Shown here piece by piece: positions 34,618-43,236 of a DNA stretch of 64,000 nucleotides. Each line of letters begins with the position of its first letter. Positions within the stretch are counted from its first letter, which is position 1. The translations under genes were made by a program, and so were the position numbers. The DNA comes from Amycolatopsis keratiniphila subsp. keratiniphila (GTDB lineage: Bacteria > Actinomycetota > Actinomycetes > Mycobacteriales > Pseudonocardiaceae): positions 76,216-140,215 of the forward strand of contig NZ_LQMT02000007.1 of assembly GCF_001620365.2 (NCBI RefSeq), read 5' to 3'. The notes below the pieces were generated by a model. The model was not told the DNA's origin, did no database searches, and saw only the letters and a list, made by a program, of their open reading frames with translations.

Positions 34618-36687
34618 ATGCGAGACGATGTGGTCCAGGCGAGCTCGATTCTCGGGCATTCCCCCGGCCAGGTTTGGGAAGTGCTCGGCGATCCCGAGTC
34701 CTATTCGAGGTTCGTCGCGGAGATCAGCTGGTGCGAGATCCAGCGTCCCGCCGAACGCGGGCGCGGCCCGAAATGCCTTGTCCGGCTGGAACCGCGGCCG
34801 GGAACGCTCGTCGTCGGCGACATCGAGGCCCGCGTCTGGCGGCCGGGCGAACACGTCGTGTGGTGCGGCGTCGAGAACGACGGCATCTGGGTTTCGGTCG
34901 AGCTGCGGCAGGCTCCCGGTGGCGGCACGGAACTCCTCGCGCAATTGATGCTTCCCGCGCCGCACTCCGCTCTCGTTTCCGCCGCGTCCTTCAAACGCAC
35001 CGTCCGCGCCGCGGCCCGGCGGATCGATCTCCACCTGTCGGGCCGGGCGGCGTCACCCCAGGACGAACCGGCGCATACCAAGGCCACCACGCTGCACACG
35101 GCGAGCACGCTGATCAAGGCCGGGGTGCTCGCCGCCGCGCGACCGGACAAGATCGCGCGGCAGCTCACCTCGCTTTCGCAGTGGGGCGCCACCGTCGCCG
35201 GCGGGTACTCGGCCAACGCCGCCCGCGTCCCCGAAGAAGTCGCATTGCGCGACGAACGCAACGTCCGGACGTTCAAGCAGGCGGCCGATCGCAGCAATCA
35301 GCTCGCGAACGCGCTGGCGGCCCGCGGCGTGCGCGCCCGCGACCGGATCGCCTTGCTGTGCCGCAATCACGCGGCGATGGTCGAGTCGCTGATCGCGTGC
35401 AGCAAACTCGGGGTGGACGCGATCCTGCTCAACACCGGTCTGTCCGCCGGCGCGGTCGCGGACGTGATCGGGCTGCACAAACCGGTCGCGGTGCTCGCCG
35501 ACGACGAGTTCTCGCGGATCATCGCCGACATTCCCGGCGATTTCCTGCGGCTGTCCACCTGGCCGGAGACCGAGAACGGCTACCCGACGATCGATCAGCT
35601 CATCGCCGGGGTGCCCGCCACCAAACTCAAACCGGTGGACCGGATCGGCAGGCTCGTCGTCCTCACCTCGGGTACCACGGGAACCCCGAAAGGCGCACGC
35701 CGTCCGACGCCGAAGGGACTGTCGACGTCGGCCGCCATGCTCGACCGCATTCCGCTCCATTCCGGAGACCGATTCGTCGTGGCCGCCCCGCTGTTCCACA
35801 GCTGGGGGCTCGCCGGGATGCAGATCGGGATGGCCGTGCGGGCGTCGCTGTCGCTGATCCGCCGGTTCGACGCCGAAGAGATCCTGCGGACCATCGCCGA
35901 ACATCGGTGCGGCGTGCTGTTCGCCGTGCCCATCATGTTGCAGCGCATCCTCGACCTGCCGGAACGGATCCGCAGCCGCTACGACCTCTCTTCGCTGAGG
36001 ATCGTCGCCAGCAGCGGATCCGCGCTGCCGGGCACGATCGTCACCGAGTTCATGGACACCTTCGGCGACGTGCTTTACAACTTCTACGGCTCCACAGAGG
36101 TTTCGTGGGCCAGCATCGCCACGCCCGAGGACCTGCGCGCCGCGCCGACCACCGCGGGCCGCTGCCCGCCGGGCACCCGGGTCGCCATCCTCGACGACGA
36201 CCACAACCGTGTCCCGCCGGGCTGGGAGGGACAGATCTTCGTCGGCAACGACATGCTGTTCGAGGGCTACACCGACGGCGCCAGCGTGCCCCGGGCGGAG
36301 AACCTGATGGCCACCGGCGACGTCGGCTACCAGGACGCCGCCGGCCGCCTCTTCGTCACCGGCCGGGCGGACGAGATGATCGTCTCCGGTGGGGAGAACG
36401 TGTCCCCGCGCCCGGTCGAGGAGGCCATCGTCGCCCTGCCCGGCGTCCACGAAGCCGCCGTGATCGGCGTTCCGGACCGCGAGTTCGGGCAACGGTTCGC
36501 GGCGTACATCGTCCCGAAACGCGGCGCGCGCATGAGCGCGGACGACGTCCGCGCCTACATCCACCACCGGCTGGCCCGCTTCGCGGTCCCACGAGACGTG
36601 TACTTCGTCGAGGAGCTGCCCCGGAACGCGACCGGAAAGGTGCTCAAACGGTTGCTACGGGACGAAACCTGGCCGATCGATCAGTGA
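34618..36687 (+). CDS. SRPBCC domain fused to an AMP-forming acyl-CoA ligase
   Basis: 689 residues from the ATG at 34618 (GTGAGG upstream). Residues 1-145 form a START/SRPBCC domain (ASSILGHSPGQVWEVLGDPE, VWRPGEHVVWCGVENDGIW). From about 170 the ANL ligase follows: LRDERNVRTFKQAADRSNQL, phosphate loop LVVLTSGTTGTPKGARRP, YNFYGSTEVSWASIATPEDL, hinge ATGDVGYQDAAGRLFVTGRA and the catalytic Lys in PRNATGKVLKRLL at the C-terminus. All core motifs are intact. The SRPBCC part may hold a hydrophobic substrate for the ligase. A long-chain fatty acid or polyketide-like acid is plausible. Confidence 0.85.
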   Translation: MRDDVVQASSILGHSPGQVWEVLGDPESYSRFVAEISWCEIQRPAERGRGPKCLVRLEPRPGTLVVGDIEARVWRPGEHVVWCGVENDGIWVSVELRQAPGGGTELLAQLMLPAPHSALVSAASFKRTVRAAARRIDLHLSGRAASPQDEPAHTKATTLHTASTLIKAGVLAAARPDKIARQLTSLSQWGATVAGGYSANAARVPEEVALRDERNVRTFKQAADRSNQLANALAARGVRARDRIALLCRNHAAMVESLIACSKLGVDAILLNTGLSAGAVADVIGLHKPVAVLADDEFSRIIADIPGDFLRLSTWPETENGYPTIDQLIAGVPATKLKPVDRIGRLVVLTSGTTGTPKGARRPTPKGLSTSAAMLDRIPLHSGDRFVVAAPLFHSWGLAGMQIGMAVRASLSLIRRFDAEEILRTIAEHRCGVLFAVPIMLQRILDLPERIRSRYDLSSLRIVASSGSALPGTIVTEFMDTFGDVLYNFYGSTEVSWASIATPEDLRAAPTTAGRCPPGTRVAILDDDHNRVPPGWEGQIFVGNDMLFEGYTDGASVPRAENLMATGDVGYQDAAGRLFVTGRADEMIVSGGENVSPRPVEEAIVALPGVHEAAVIGVPDREFGQRFAAYIVPKRGARMSADDVRAYIHHRLARFAVPRDVYFVEELPRNATGKVLKRLLRDETWPIDQ

Positions 36688-36696
36688 GCCGACCCG

Positions 36697-36792
36697 CAAC
36701 TCGCGTGTTTGAAGGCGGATCACGCGTGATTGGGGCCGGAAGACGGTGTTCCGCCTCCAATCACGCGAGTTACGCCTCCGATCACGCGAGTT
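36697..36792. repeat. Palindromic repeat family C cluster between convergent genes
   Basis: Four units with the core ACTCGCGTG(A/T)TT or its complement. CAACTCGCGTGTTTGAAGGC at 36697 pairs with the complement ending at 36772; a last unit ATCACGCGAGTTCCGG overlaps the end of the next gene, whose stop codon lies in the repeat. It lies between two convergent genes, so a bidirectional terminator is likely. Confidence 0.82.
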
Positions 36793-38407
36793 CCGGGTTC
36801 GAGTGCCGCTTCCGCAGGAGGAATCGCTGGATCTTCCCGCTGGGTGTCTTGGGCAGCTCCGGCACGAAACGCACCTCACGCGGGTAGGCGTGCGCGGCGA
36901 ACCGGGTCTTCACCAACTGCTGCAGTTCGGAAACCAGTGCGGCATCGGCGGAAACGCCGTCGCGCGCCACCACGTACGCCACGACCACCTCGCCGCGCAG
37001 CTCGTCCGGGACCCCGATCACGGCGCATTCGGCCACCGCGGAATGCTGCTGCAGAACGCTTTCCACGTCGAACGGGCCGATGCGGTAGCCGGCCATCAGG
37101 ATGACGTCGTCATCCCGCGACGCGAAGGTGAGGTAGCCGGAGGCGTCCTTGGCGGCCACGTCGCCGGTGTAGTACCAGCGGCCGTCGGGGCTGAATCGCG
37201 CGGCGGTGCGCTCGGGGGCGTCGCGGTAGCCGCGGAACCACACCAGCGGGCTCGCCGAGAGGTCCACGGCGACGCGTCCGCGTTCACCCGGCTCGGCCAC
37301 TACGTCGGCGTCTTCGCGAAGGACCTCGACGGCGAAACCCGGCAGGACGCGTCCCATCGAACCGGGCTTGACCTCCGAGCGGAGGTCCGGATGCCACGCG
37401 TTGCCGACCACCATGCCCAGTTCCGTCTGTCCATAGTGGTCGTAAACGCCGACACCGAGCTTCGACTCCGCCCACTCCAGGACGTCCGGGGTCAGCGGTT
37501 CGCCCGCCGACGAACAGTGCCGCAGCCTCAGGCCGTCCGGCACCGGGGCGGCCGAGTTCCGGAGCGCGCGGTACACCGTGGGCGCGGCGGCGAAGTTGGT
37601 GACGCCGTACTTCTCCAGCACCGCCCAGGTCAGCTCGGCCGAGAAACCCGCGTGCAGCAACAGGCTCCGCCTGCCGGTCGCCATCGGGGTCATGATCGCG
37701 TAGTACAGACCGTAGGCCCAGCCCGGGTCGGCGGCGTTCCAGAACACGTCGTCGGCGCGGACGTCGAGCGCGAAGTCTTGGTACGCCTGGAAACCCGCGA
37801 GCGCACGGAGGGGGATCGGGACGGCTTTGGGCGTACCCGTGGTCCCGGAGGTGAACAGCTCGACCAGGACCCCTGCCCCACCGGTCTCCGCGGCTCCGGA
37901 CAGCGGCGCGGCGCCGGCCGGCATCTCGCGGAACGAGAGGTCGCCGTCCTCGCCGTCACCGACCACCACGATCCGCCGCGACGGGTCGGCGGGCAGATCG
38001 GCGGACGGCGTCAGCTTCGAACGCTGACCGGCGTCGGCGATGACGACCTTGGTGCCGTTGCCGGTGATGCGCAGCGCGATGGCGGGCGGGGCGAACGCGG
38101 TGAACAGCGGGACGTGCACCGCGCCCAGCCGCCAGATCGCTAGCAGCGCCACCACCAGCTCCGCCGACTTGCCCATCAGCGTCGCCACCCGGTCCCCTGG
38201 TCCGACCCCGAGTTCGAGCAGTGCCCCGGCGAACCGCTCCGACCGTTCACGCAGTTCGCCGTAGGTGAGGTCCACACTGGTCAGATCCGCGTCGACCACG
38301 GTGAACGCGACCGCCTCCGCCGGATGCCGGTCGCACAACAGCGTCGCCGCACCGGCCCGCTCGTCGTCGTAGACCTCGAGCAACCGCCGGACGTGAGCTT
38401 CGGTCAT
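36782..38407 (-). CDS. AMP-forming acyl-CoA synthetase
   Basis: ANL-superfamily ligase of 541 residues that activates a carboxylic acid as acyl-adenylate and thioester. Phosphate loop ELFTSGTTGTPKAVPIPL near residue 195, GVYDHYGQTELGMVVGNAWH, hinge YYTGDVAAKDASGYLTFASR with DDDVILMAGYRIGPFDVES, and catalytic Lys in LPKTPSGKIQRFLL. The YRIGP motif and length fit acetyl- or medium-chain acyl-CoA synthetases (MACS type). Divergent from a GAF-LuxR regulator gene, which probably controls it. The final residues and stop codon (ELA-stop) come from a family C repeat. Confidence 0.88.
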   Translation of the reverse strand: MTEAHVRRLLEVYDDERAGAATLLCDRHPAEAVAFTVVDADLTSVDLTYGELRERSERFAGALLELGVGPGDRVATLMGKSAELVVALLAIWRLGAVHVPLFTAFAPPAIALRITGNGTKVVIADAGQRSKLTPSADLPADPSRRIVVVGDGEDGDLSFREMPAGAAPLSGAAETGGAGVLVELFTSGTTGTPKAVPIPLRALAGFQAYQDFALDVRADDVFWNAADPGWAYGLYYAIMTPMATGRRSLLLHAGFSAELTWAVLEKYGVTNFAAAPTVYRALRNSAAPVPDGLRLRHCSSAGEPLTPDVLEWAESKLGVGVYDHYGQTELGMVVGNAWHPDLRSEVKPGSMGRVLPGFAVEVLREDADVVAEPGERGRVAVDLSASPLVWFRGYRDAPERTAARFSPDGRWYYTGDVAAKDASGYLTFASRDDDVILMAGYRIGPFDVESVLQQHSAVAECAVIGVPDELRGEVVVAYVVARDGVSADAALVSELQQLVKTRFAAHAYPREVRFVPELPKTPSGKIQRFLLRKRHSNPELA

Positions 38408-38514
38408 CGTTTCTCCCGGGACGTGGCGAAGGCGTACAGTTCCGGAAATCGTGCGGGCGGGCCCGACCTGCCCACCACCCCCGATCGAGGGGGATCACCG
38501 AGGAGGGTGAGCCG

Positions 38515-39330
38515 ATGCCGGTCGACGACGCCCAGCTGCTCGGCGCGGTCTCGGACCTGCGCCGGGACACCGGCCTGCCGGTCGGATTCGCCGGGATCGC
38601 CGGCACCTCGCCGCGGATGCGGCTGACCGCGTTCCTCGGCAACCGGGGCACCGCACTGAACGGCCTGTCCGTCCGCGCGGGCTGCGGCCTCGGCGGCAAG
38701 GCGCTCGCGCTGACCCGGCCGGTGGTCGCCAACGACTACCACCGCGCCACCACGATCAGTCACGACTACGACGAGCCGGTCCGCGACGAGGGGATCCACT
38801 CGGTGGTCGCCATCCCGGTGGTCGTGCGCCGTCGCGTCCGCGCCGTGCTCTACGGCGGCCTGCGGGACGAGGCGACCCTTTCCGACCGGACGATCACCGC
38901 CGCCCTGCACGCCGCGCGCGACCTCGAACAGACGCTGGCCGTCGAGGACGAAATCGAGAAAAGGCTGGCCGAGGCACAGCCTCTGGCCGAACACCGCGAG
39001 GAGGCCGCGCCGCGTGAGCGTCTTCGCGAGGTCTACGCGGAATTACGGGCGCTCTCCGCCCAGATCGGCGACGGCGTTCTCCGTGACCGCCTCGACGCGG
39101 TGTGCGACAACCTCACCGGCGCGGTTTCCCCGGCACTGCGCCTCGCGCCGCGGGAGCTGGACACCGTCTCGCTCGTCGCGCTCGGGCTGACGAACGCCGA
39201 GATCGCGCACCGGCTGGGCCTGACCGCGGAAACGGTCAAGAGCTACCTGCGGGACGCGATGCGCAAACTCGACGCGACCTCGCGGTTGCAGGCCGTCACG
39301 CACGCGCGCCGGGCGGGGCTGCTCCCCTGA
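38515..39330 (+). CDS. GAF-LuxR transcriptional regulator
   Basis: 271 residues. The GAF-like sensor occupies about 1-145 (SVRAGCGLGGKALALTRPVV, IHSVVAIPVVVRRRVRAVLY), a helical linker follows, and a C-terminal LuxR helix-turn-helix (LAPRELDTVSLVALGLTNAE then TAETVKSYLRDAMRKLD) ends the protein. This arrangement matches actinobacterial regulators next to acyl-CoA synthetase genes. The divergent neighbour at 36782-38407 is an acyl-CoA synthetase, 107 nt away, and is its likely target; the ligand is unknown. Confidence 0.85.
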   Translation: MPVDDAQLLGAVSDLRRDTGLPVGFAGIAGTSPRMRLTAFLGNRGTALNGLSVRAGCGLGGKALALTRPVVANDYHRATTISHDYDEPVRDEGIHSVVAIPVVVRRRVRAVLYGGLRDEATLSDRTITAALHAARDLEQTLAVEDEIEKRLAEAQPLAEHREEAAPRERLREVYAELRALSAQIGDGVLRDRLDAVCDNLTGAVSPALRLAPRELDTVSLVALGLTNAEIAHRLGLTAETVKSYLRDAMRKLDATSRLQAVTHARRAGLLP

Positions 39331-39331
39331 C

Positions 39332-39898
39332 TCAACCCGCGGGAACGGGCGAGACCGAGGAAATGCAGTACTTGTCGCCCGCCTCTCGCCGGACCTCCAT
39401 CGTCCCGCTGTGGGGCTCGGTCCGGTCCAGGGTCCCGGTCATCGTCACCACGATCAGGTCCGGGCTCGCCGCACGCGGATCCTTCGCGCTGAGCGACGCG
39501 TTTCGGTCGCCGTACTCCTTCGCGGCCTGACGGACCTTGTCCTTGGCGTCCGCACAGGCCGACTCGGCGGCCTTGTCGGGCTCGTCACCGAACACCGCGA
39601 GGATGAATTTGCCTGCCAGCACCGGGCCCCAGTTGAGCTGCAACGGGGTCTGCGTCGCCTCGGCCGAGCTCGAAGACTTGCTGTCGCTCAGCAGGAATCC
39701 GGGCGCGACGAACGCGAGGATCACGAAGACGACCACCACGAGCGCGCCACCACCGGCGATCAAGCCGATCAGCAGGCCGTTGCCCTTCTTCGGCGGCGGG
39801 TACCCCTGCTGCGGATAACCCTGCGGCGGGTACTGCTGCTGGGGATACTGCTGCTGCGGATGCCACTGCGGCCCTTGCGGTCCCTGCGGATACGACAT
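39332..39898 (-). CDS. Pro/Gln-rich single-pass membrane protein
   Basis: 188 residues, ATG at 39898 with GGGGGAAGGAAC upstream. The N-terminus (about 1-38) is a Pro/Gln/Tyr/Gly-rich repeat region (QQYPPQGYPQQGYPPPKKG). One membrane segment follows (LLIGLIAGGGALVVVVFVIL, residues about 42-66). The C-terminal domain is extracellular with two Cys (SACADAKDKV, GDKYCISSV) that may form a disulfide. The layout resembles DUF4333/DUF4190-type actinobacterial surface proteins, but no family is assigned. It ends 1 nt after the LuxR gene on the other strand. Confidence 0.7.
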   Translation of the reverse strand: MSYPQGPQGPQWHPQQQYPQQQYPPQGYPQQGYPPPKKGNGLLIGLIAGGGALVVVVFVILAFVAPGFLLSDSKSSSSAEATQTPLQLNWGPVLAGKFILAVFGDEPDKAAESACADAKDKVRQAAKEYGDRNASLSAKDPRAASPDLIVVTMTGTLDRTEPHSGTMEVRREAGDKYCISSVSPVPAG

Positions 39899-40003
39899 CG
39901 ACGGTTCCTTCCCCCGGCCGGCTGGTGCGCGAGGAATCTACCGTCCCCTTCGGACAGTCGAAAACCGGCTCCGTCGCAGGTCGGGTCTCCCTAGAATCGA
40001 CCC

Positions 40004-40981
40004 ATGAGACGACTGGCCGTGGTGGTCTTCAACGGGGCGTCGCTCGGCGCGATGTCCTTCGCGTTCGGCGTGTTCGAGATGGCTTCGGCCTTCGGGGAGC
40101 TGCCCGACCTCGACCTCAAGGTCGTCGGCGGCGAACCGGGCACCGCGTTGCGGGGCGGCGGCCTGACCGTCCCGGTCCCCGAAGACCTCGACGCGGTCCG
40201 CGACGCGGATCTGGTACTGGTCCCCAACTGGCGGTCGCCGATGGAGGATCCGCCGGAAGCGGCGCTGGCGGCTCTCCGCGCGGCGCACGACCGTGGTGCC
40301 CGGGTGGCCGGACTGTGCAGCGGAGCCTTCGTGCTGGCCGCCGCCGGACTGCTCGACGGGCGCCCCGCGACCACGCACTGGGCGATGGCGCCGCTGCTCG
40401 CGGCCCGGTTCCCCGCCGTCCGCCTCGACGAATCGGTGCTCTACATCGACGACGGCGACATCCTCACCGCGGGCGGTGGCGCGGCGGGGATGGACCTCGG
40501 CCTGCATCTGATCCGCTCCTGGTGCGGCGCGGAGGTGGCGAACCGGCTGGCGAAGGGCATGGTCGTCCCTCCGCACCGGCCCGGCGGACAGGCGCAGTAC
40601 ATCGAATCGCCGATGCCGGAACTCGACGAGGGCGACCCGGTGTCGGAGACGATGGCCTGGGCGCTGACCAGGCTGGACACGGCGCTCCCGGTCGACGAAC
40701 TCGCCAGGCGGGCGCATATGAGCAGGCGTAACTACGACCGCCGGTTCCGCGAGATCACCGGCGCCGCACCCGGCACGTGGCTCACCCATCAGCGCGTCAT
40801 CCGCGCGCAGCAACTGCTCGAATCCACCGATCTCCCGGTCGACGAGATCGCCAGATACTGCGGGTTCTCCTCGTCCGCGGCGCTCCGGCCGCATTTCCGC
40901 CGTCAGGTCGGGGTGACGCCGGTGTCGTATCGGGAGACGTTCGGGACCAGGCTGGGCGTACCGGAACCCATCCTGTCTTAA
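40004..40981 (+). CDS. GlxA-family AraC-type transcriptional regulator
   Basis: 325 residues. Residues 1-170 form a DJ-1/PfpI-like class I glutamine amidotransferase domain with the nucleophile-elbow-like VAGLCSGAFVLAAAGLLDGR. The C-terminal 100 residues are two AraC helix-turn-helix units (MSRRNYDRRFREITGAAPGT and DEIARYCGFSSSAALRPHFR). GlxA-type regulators often control catabolic or stress genes; the ligand and targets are unknown. It may regulate the downstream epoxide-hydrolase-like gene, 64 nt away, but no site was found. Confidence 0.9.
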   Translation: MRRLAVVVFNGASLGAMSFAFGVFEMASAFGELPDLDLKVVGGEPGTALRGGGLTVPVPEDLDAVRDADLVLVPNWRSPMEDPPEAALAALRAAHDRGARVAGLCSGAFVLAAAGLLDGRPATTHWAMAPLLAARFPAVRLDESVLYIDDGDILTAGGGAAGMDLGLHLIRSWCGAEVANRLAKGMVVPPHRPGGQAQYIESPMPELDEGDPVSETMAWALTRLDTALPVDELARRAHMSRRNYDRRFREITGAAPGTWLTHQRVIRAQQLLESTDLPVDEIARYCGFSSSAALRPHFRRQVGVTPVSYRETFGTRLGVPEPILS

Positions 40982-41045
40982 AACTGCCGCCGGTTGGCGA
41001 AAACACCACTCACGACGGGCGCCGCGGCCGGGCCACGATCAGGGC

Positions 41046-42032
41046 ATGACCGAAAACAGCCGTTCCTTCCTCAACCGCCGGTCCATGCTCACCCTCGGCG
41101 CGGGGGCCGCGGCCGCGCTGGTGGCGTCGGGTGGCGTCGCCGAGGCGAGCAGGCCGACCGCCTCCGACGCCGAACTCGCGCGGTCGCTGCCCGGCGGTTT
41201 CCGCAGCGAGTACGCCCAGGTCAACGGGGTCCGGCTGCATTACGTCGCCGGCGGCCGGGGTGAACCGCTGATCCTGCTGCCGGGCTGGCCGGAGACCTGG
41301 TGGCAGTACCGCAAGGTCATGCCGGAGCTGGCGAAGCGGTATCGCGTGATCGCCGTCGACCTGCGGGGCATGGGCGGCTCGGACAAGCCCCGAGGCGGGT
41401 ACGACAAGAAGACGATGGCCCGCGACATCTTCGAACTCGTCCGCGCGCTGGGCCACCGGCAGGCGCATGTCGCCGGGCACGACATCGGCGCCATGGTCGC
41501 GTTCGCCTTCGCCGCCAACCACGCCGAAGCCACGAAGACCGTCACGCTCATGGACGTCTCCCACCCCGACGAAAGCCTGTACCAGCTTCCGATGCTGGCC
41601 CCGCTGGGGCAGCCGGTGAACGTCTGGTGGTTCGCCTTCAACCAGGTCGCGACGCTGCCCGAGCAGCTGCTGGCCGGCCGGTCGCGCTTCCTCGTCGACT
41701 GGATGTTCGACCACCTGGCGGCCGACCCGGCCTCCATCGGGAGCCGGGACCGGGCCATCTACGCCGCCGCGTACGACCGCCCGGACGCCATCCGCGCCGG
41801 GAACGGCTGGTACCAGGCGTTCGGCCAGGACATCGAGGATCAGAAGGCGTACGGGAAGATCACCGCGCCCATGCTGGGGCTGGGCTCCGAGTTCAACTTC
41901 GACTACCTCGCCGCCGTCCTGCCGTCCAAGGCGGCCGATGTCCGGGTGCGGAAGGTCGCCGGTTCCGGCCACTTCGTCGCCGAGGAACAGCCGCGGACGG
42001 TCATCGACGAGTTGCGGTCCTTCCTCGGGTGA
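41046..42032 (+). CDS. Tat-exported alpha/beta hydrolase, epoxide-hydrolase-like
   Basis: 328 residues with a twin-arginine signal (SFLNRRSMLTLGAGAAAAL). The mature alpha/beta-hydrolase fold has the oxyanion block LLPGWPETWWQYRKVMPELA and the nucleophile elbow VAGHDIGAMVAFAFA. An Asp in place of Ser indicates an epoxide hydrolase or haloalkane dehalogenase-type reaction. The His is probably in VAGSGHFVAEEQP and the third acid in the SEFNFDYLA region. The cap region is short. Twin-arginine export of an epoxide-hydrolase-like enzyme is uncommon but known in actinobacteria. Substrate unknown. Confidence 0.83.
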   Translation: MTENSRSFLNRRSMLTLGAGAAAALVASGGVAEASRPTASDAELARSLPGGFRSEYAQVNGVRLHYVAGGRGEPLILLPGWPETWWQYRKVMPELAKRYRVIAVDLRGMGGSDKPRGGYDKKTMARDIFELVRALGHRQAHVAGHDIGAMVAFAFAANHAEATKTVTLMDVSHPDESLYQLPMLAPLGQPVNVWWFAFNQVATLPEQLLAGRSRFLVDWMFDHLAADPASIGSRDRAIYAAAYDRPDAIRAGNGWYQAFGQDIEDQKAYGKITAPMLGLGSEFNFDYLAAVLPSKAADVRVRKVAGSGHFVAEEQPRTVIDELRSFLG

Positions 42033-42144
42033 GGCGTATACCCCGAATGGGTCAACGCCGCGCGCCGAGCGCGCCGATTCACTCGGTCAGGTGAAAGACG
42101 CGGCGAGGCGTCATTCTCGCGGCGAGGTCCCCTCTTCTCTGGTG

Positions 42145-42188
42145 TGTCGGTACCGGCCGGGCAGCCCCCCGAACGGCCGGTACCGACA
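42145..42188. terminator. Bidirectional hairpin with C6 loop
   Basis: Perfect 15-nt arms (42145-42159 TGTCGGTACCGGCCG and 42174-42188) around a 14-nt loop with CCCCCC. It lies between two convergent genes (stop at 42032 and at 42201). No U-tract, so termination strength is uncertain. Confidence 0.75.
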
Positions 42189-42200
42189 TGGAAGTTCAGC

Positions 42201-43160
42201 TCAACCGATCCACCAGCGGGCCTTGTAGATCCACGCGCCGTGCAGCGCCAGCTCGGCGCGTGGAAAGGCCAGCCGGACGGTGTCCGTGCACCAGGTGCAC
42301 AGGTGACCTTCCTGCACCGAGGCCGTCAGGATCTGCCCGGTCCGCGGGTTCGTCGACACGCTCTTCACATGCGGCCGGTCGATCTCCCGAGCGCCCGCGT
42401 AGTGCCGGCTGAACCCGCCGCTCGTCTTCGAGAACTGGTACACGCCCGCTTCCGTCGTCACCCACAGCAGATCCGGCCGGTCCGGGACCGGCTGGAGGTC
42501 GTGCCCGCCCTTGGTCGGGACCGGGACGGACCGCTGTTCAGTGAGCACCGGAGCGGTGGGTGTCCCGCCGATGCTCAACGCGACGAGCGCGTCCGTGCCC
42601 AGGGCCCACAACACGTTTCGTCCGGCGTCCCACACCACTCCGTGCGCCCCCACCAGCCGGTATTCGGCGTAGGTCGTCGAGCGCTGCCCCTGCGAGGCGG
42701 TGTAGACCCGTACCCAGCCGCCGGTGCTGGCCGCCACCGCGACGTTCCCGTCCGGCAGCAGTTCGATGCTGTGCGGATTGGCAGGGCCCCCTACGTTCGC
42801 AGCCCAGTACGCCCGGTCGCCCGCCGGGTACGGCACGACGGCCGCGAAACCACCGGACGCCGACGTCAACAGGTACTTCTCGCCGCCTCGTTCGGCGAGC
42901 TTCGCGTCGCTCGGGTTGCTCCAGGAGCCCGCCAGGTCCGCCAGCCCGTTGGCGGCGTTCGGCGCCCACGCCCAGCTCACCTTCCGCTCCCGCCAGGAGG
43001 CACGGTCGGCGGGCAGGACCAGGATCCGCTTGGACGCCTGCTCGGTGATGACGATCGAGCCGCGATCGCGCCCGGCGGCGTCCGCGTCCGCCGGCGCGGA
43101 CGCCGCGACCGAAAGGCCCGCGATGGCCAGCGCCACCAAGGATTTCCGCATGATCTTCAT
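42201..43160 (-). CDS. Secreted beta-propeller-like protein (DUF6528-like)
   Basis: 319 residues with a signal peptide from the ATG at 43160 (MKIMRKSLVALAIAGLSVAASA). Mature part: GSIVITEQASKRILVLPADR, then repeated blade-like blocks such as GGPANPHSIELLPDGNVAVA, VGAHGVVWDAGRNVLWALGT and GHDLQPVPDRPDLLWVTTEA, each with the LxWxxG-type pattern of propellers. CTWCTD near the C-terminus holds two Cys. Similar secreted proteins are common in actinomycetes with unknown substrate; a ligand-binding or carbohydrate role is possible. Longer upstream frames have no signal. Confidence 0.72.
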   Translation of the reverse strand: MKIMRKSLVALAIAGLSVAASAPADADAAGRDRGSIVITEQASKRILVLPADRASWRERKVSWAWAPNAANGLADLAGSWSNPSDAKLAERGGEKYLLTSASGGFAAVVPYPAGDRAYWAANVGGPANPHSIELLPDGNVAVAASTGGWVRVYTASQGQRSTTYAEYRLVGAHGVVWDAGRNVLWALGTDALVALSIGGTPTAPVLTEQRSVPVPTKGGHDLQPVPDRPDLLWVTTEAGVYQFSKTSGGFSRHYAGAREIDRPHVKSVSTNPRTGQILTASVQEGHLCTWCTDTVRLAFPRAELALHGAWIYKARWWIG

Positions 43161-43236
43161 ACCCAGACCGAACCCGCCCGGGATGACCGGTGGGTGGCGG
43201 CGATCGGAAACGTGGATGTCGACGAGGTGACTCTGC

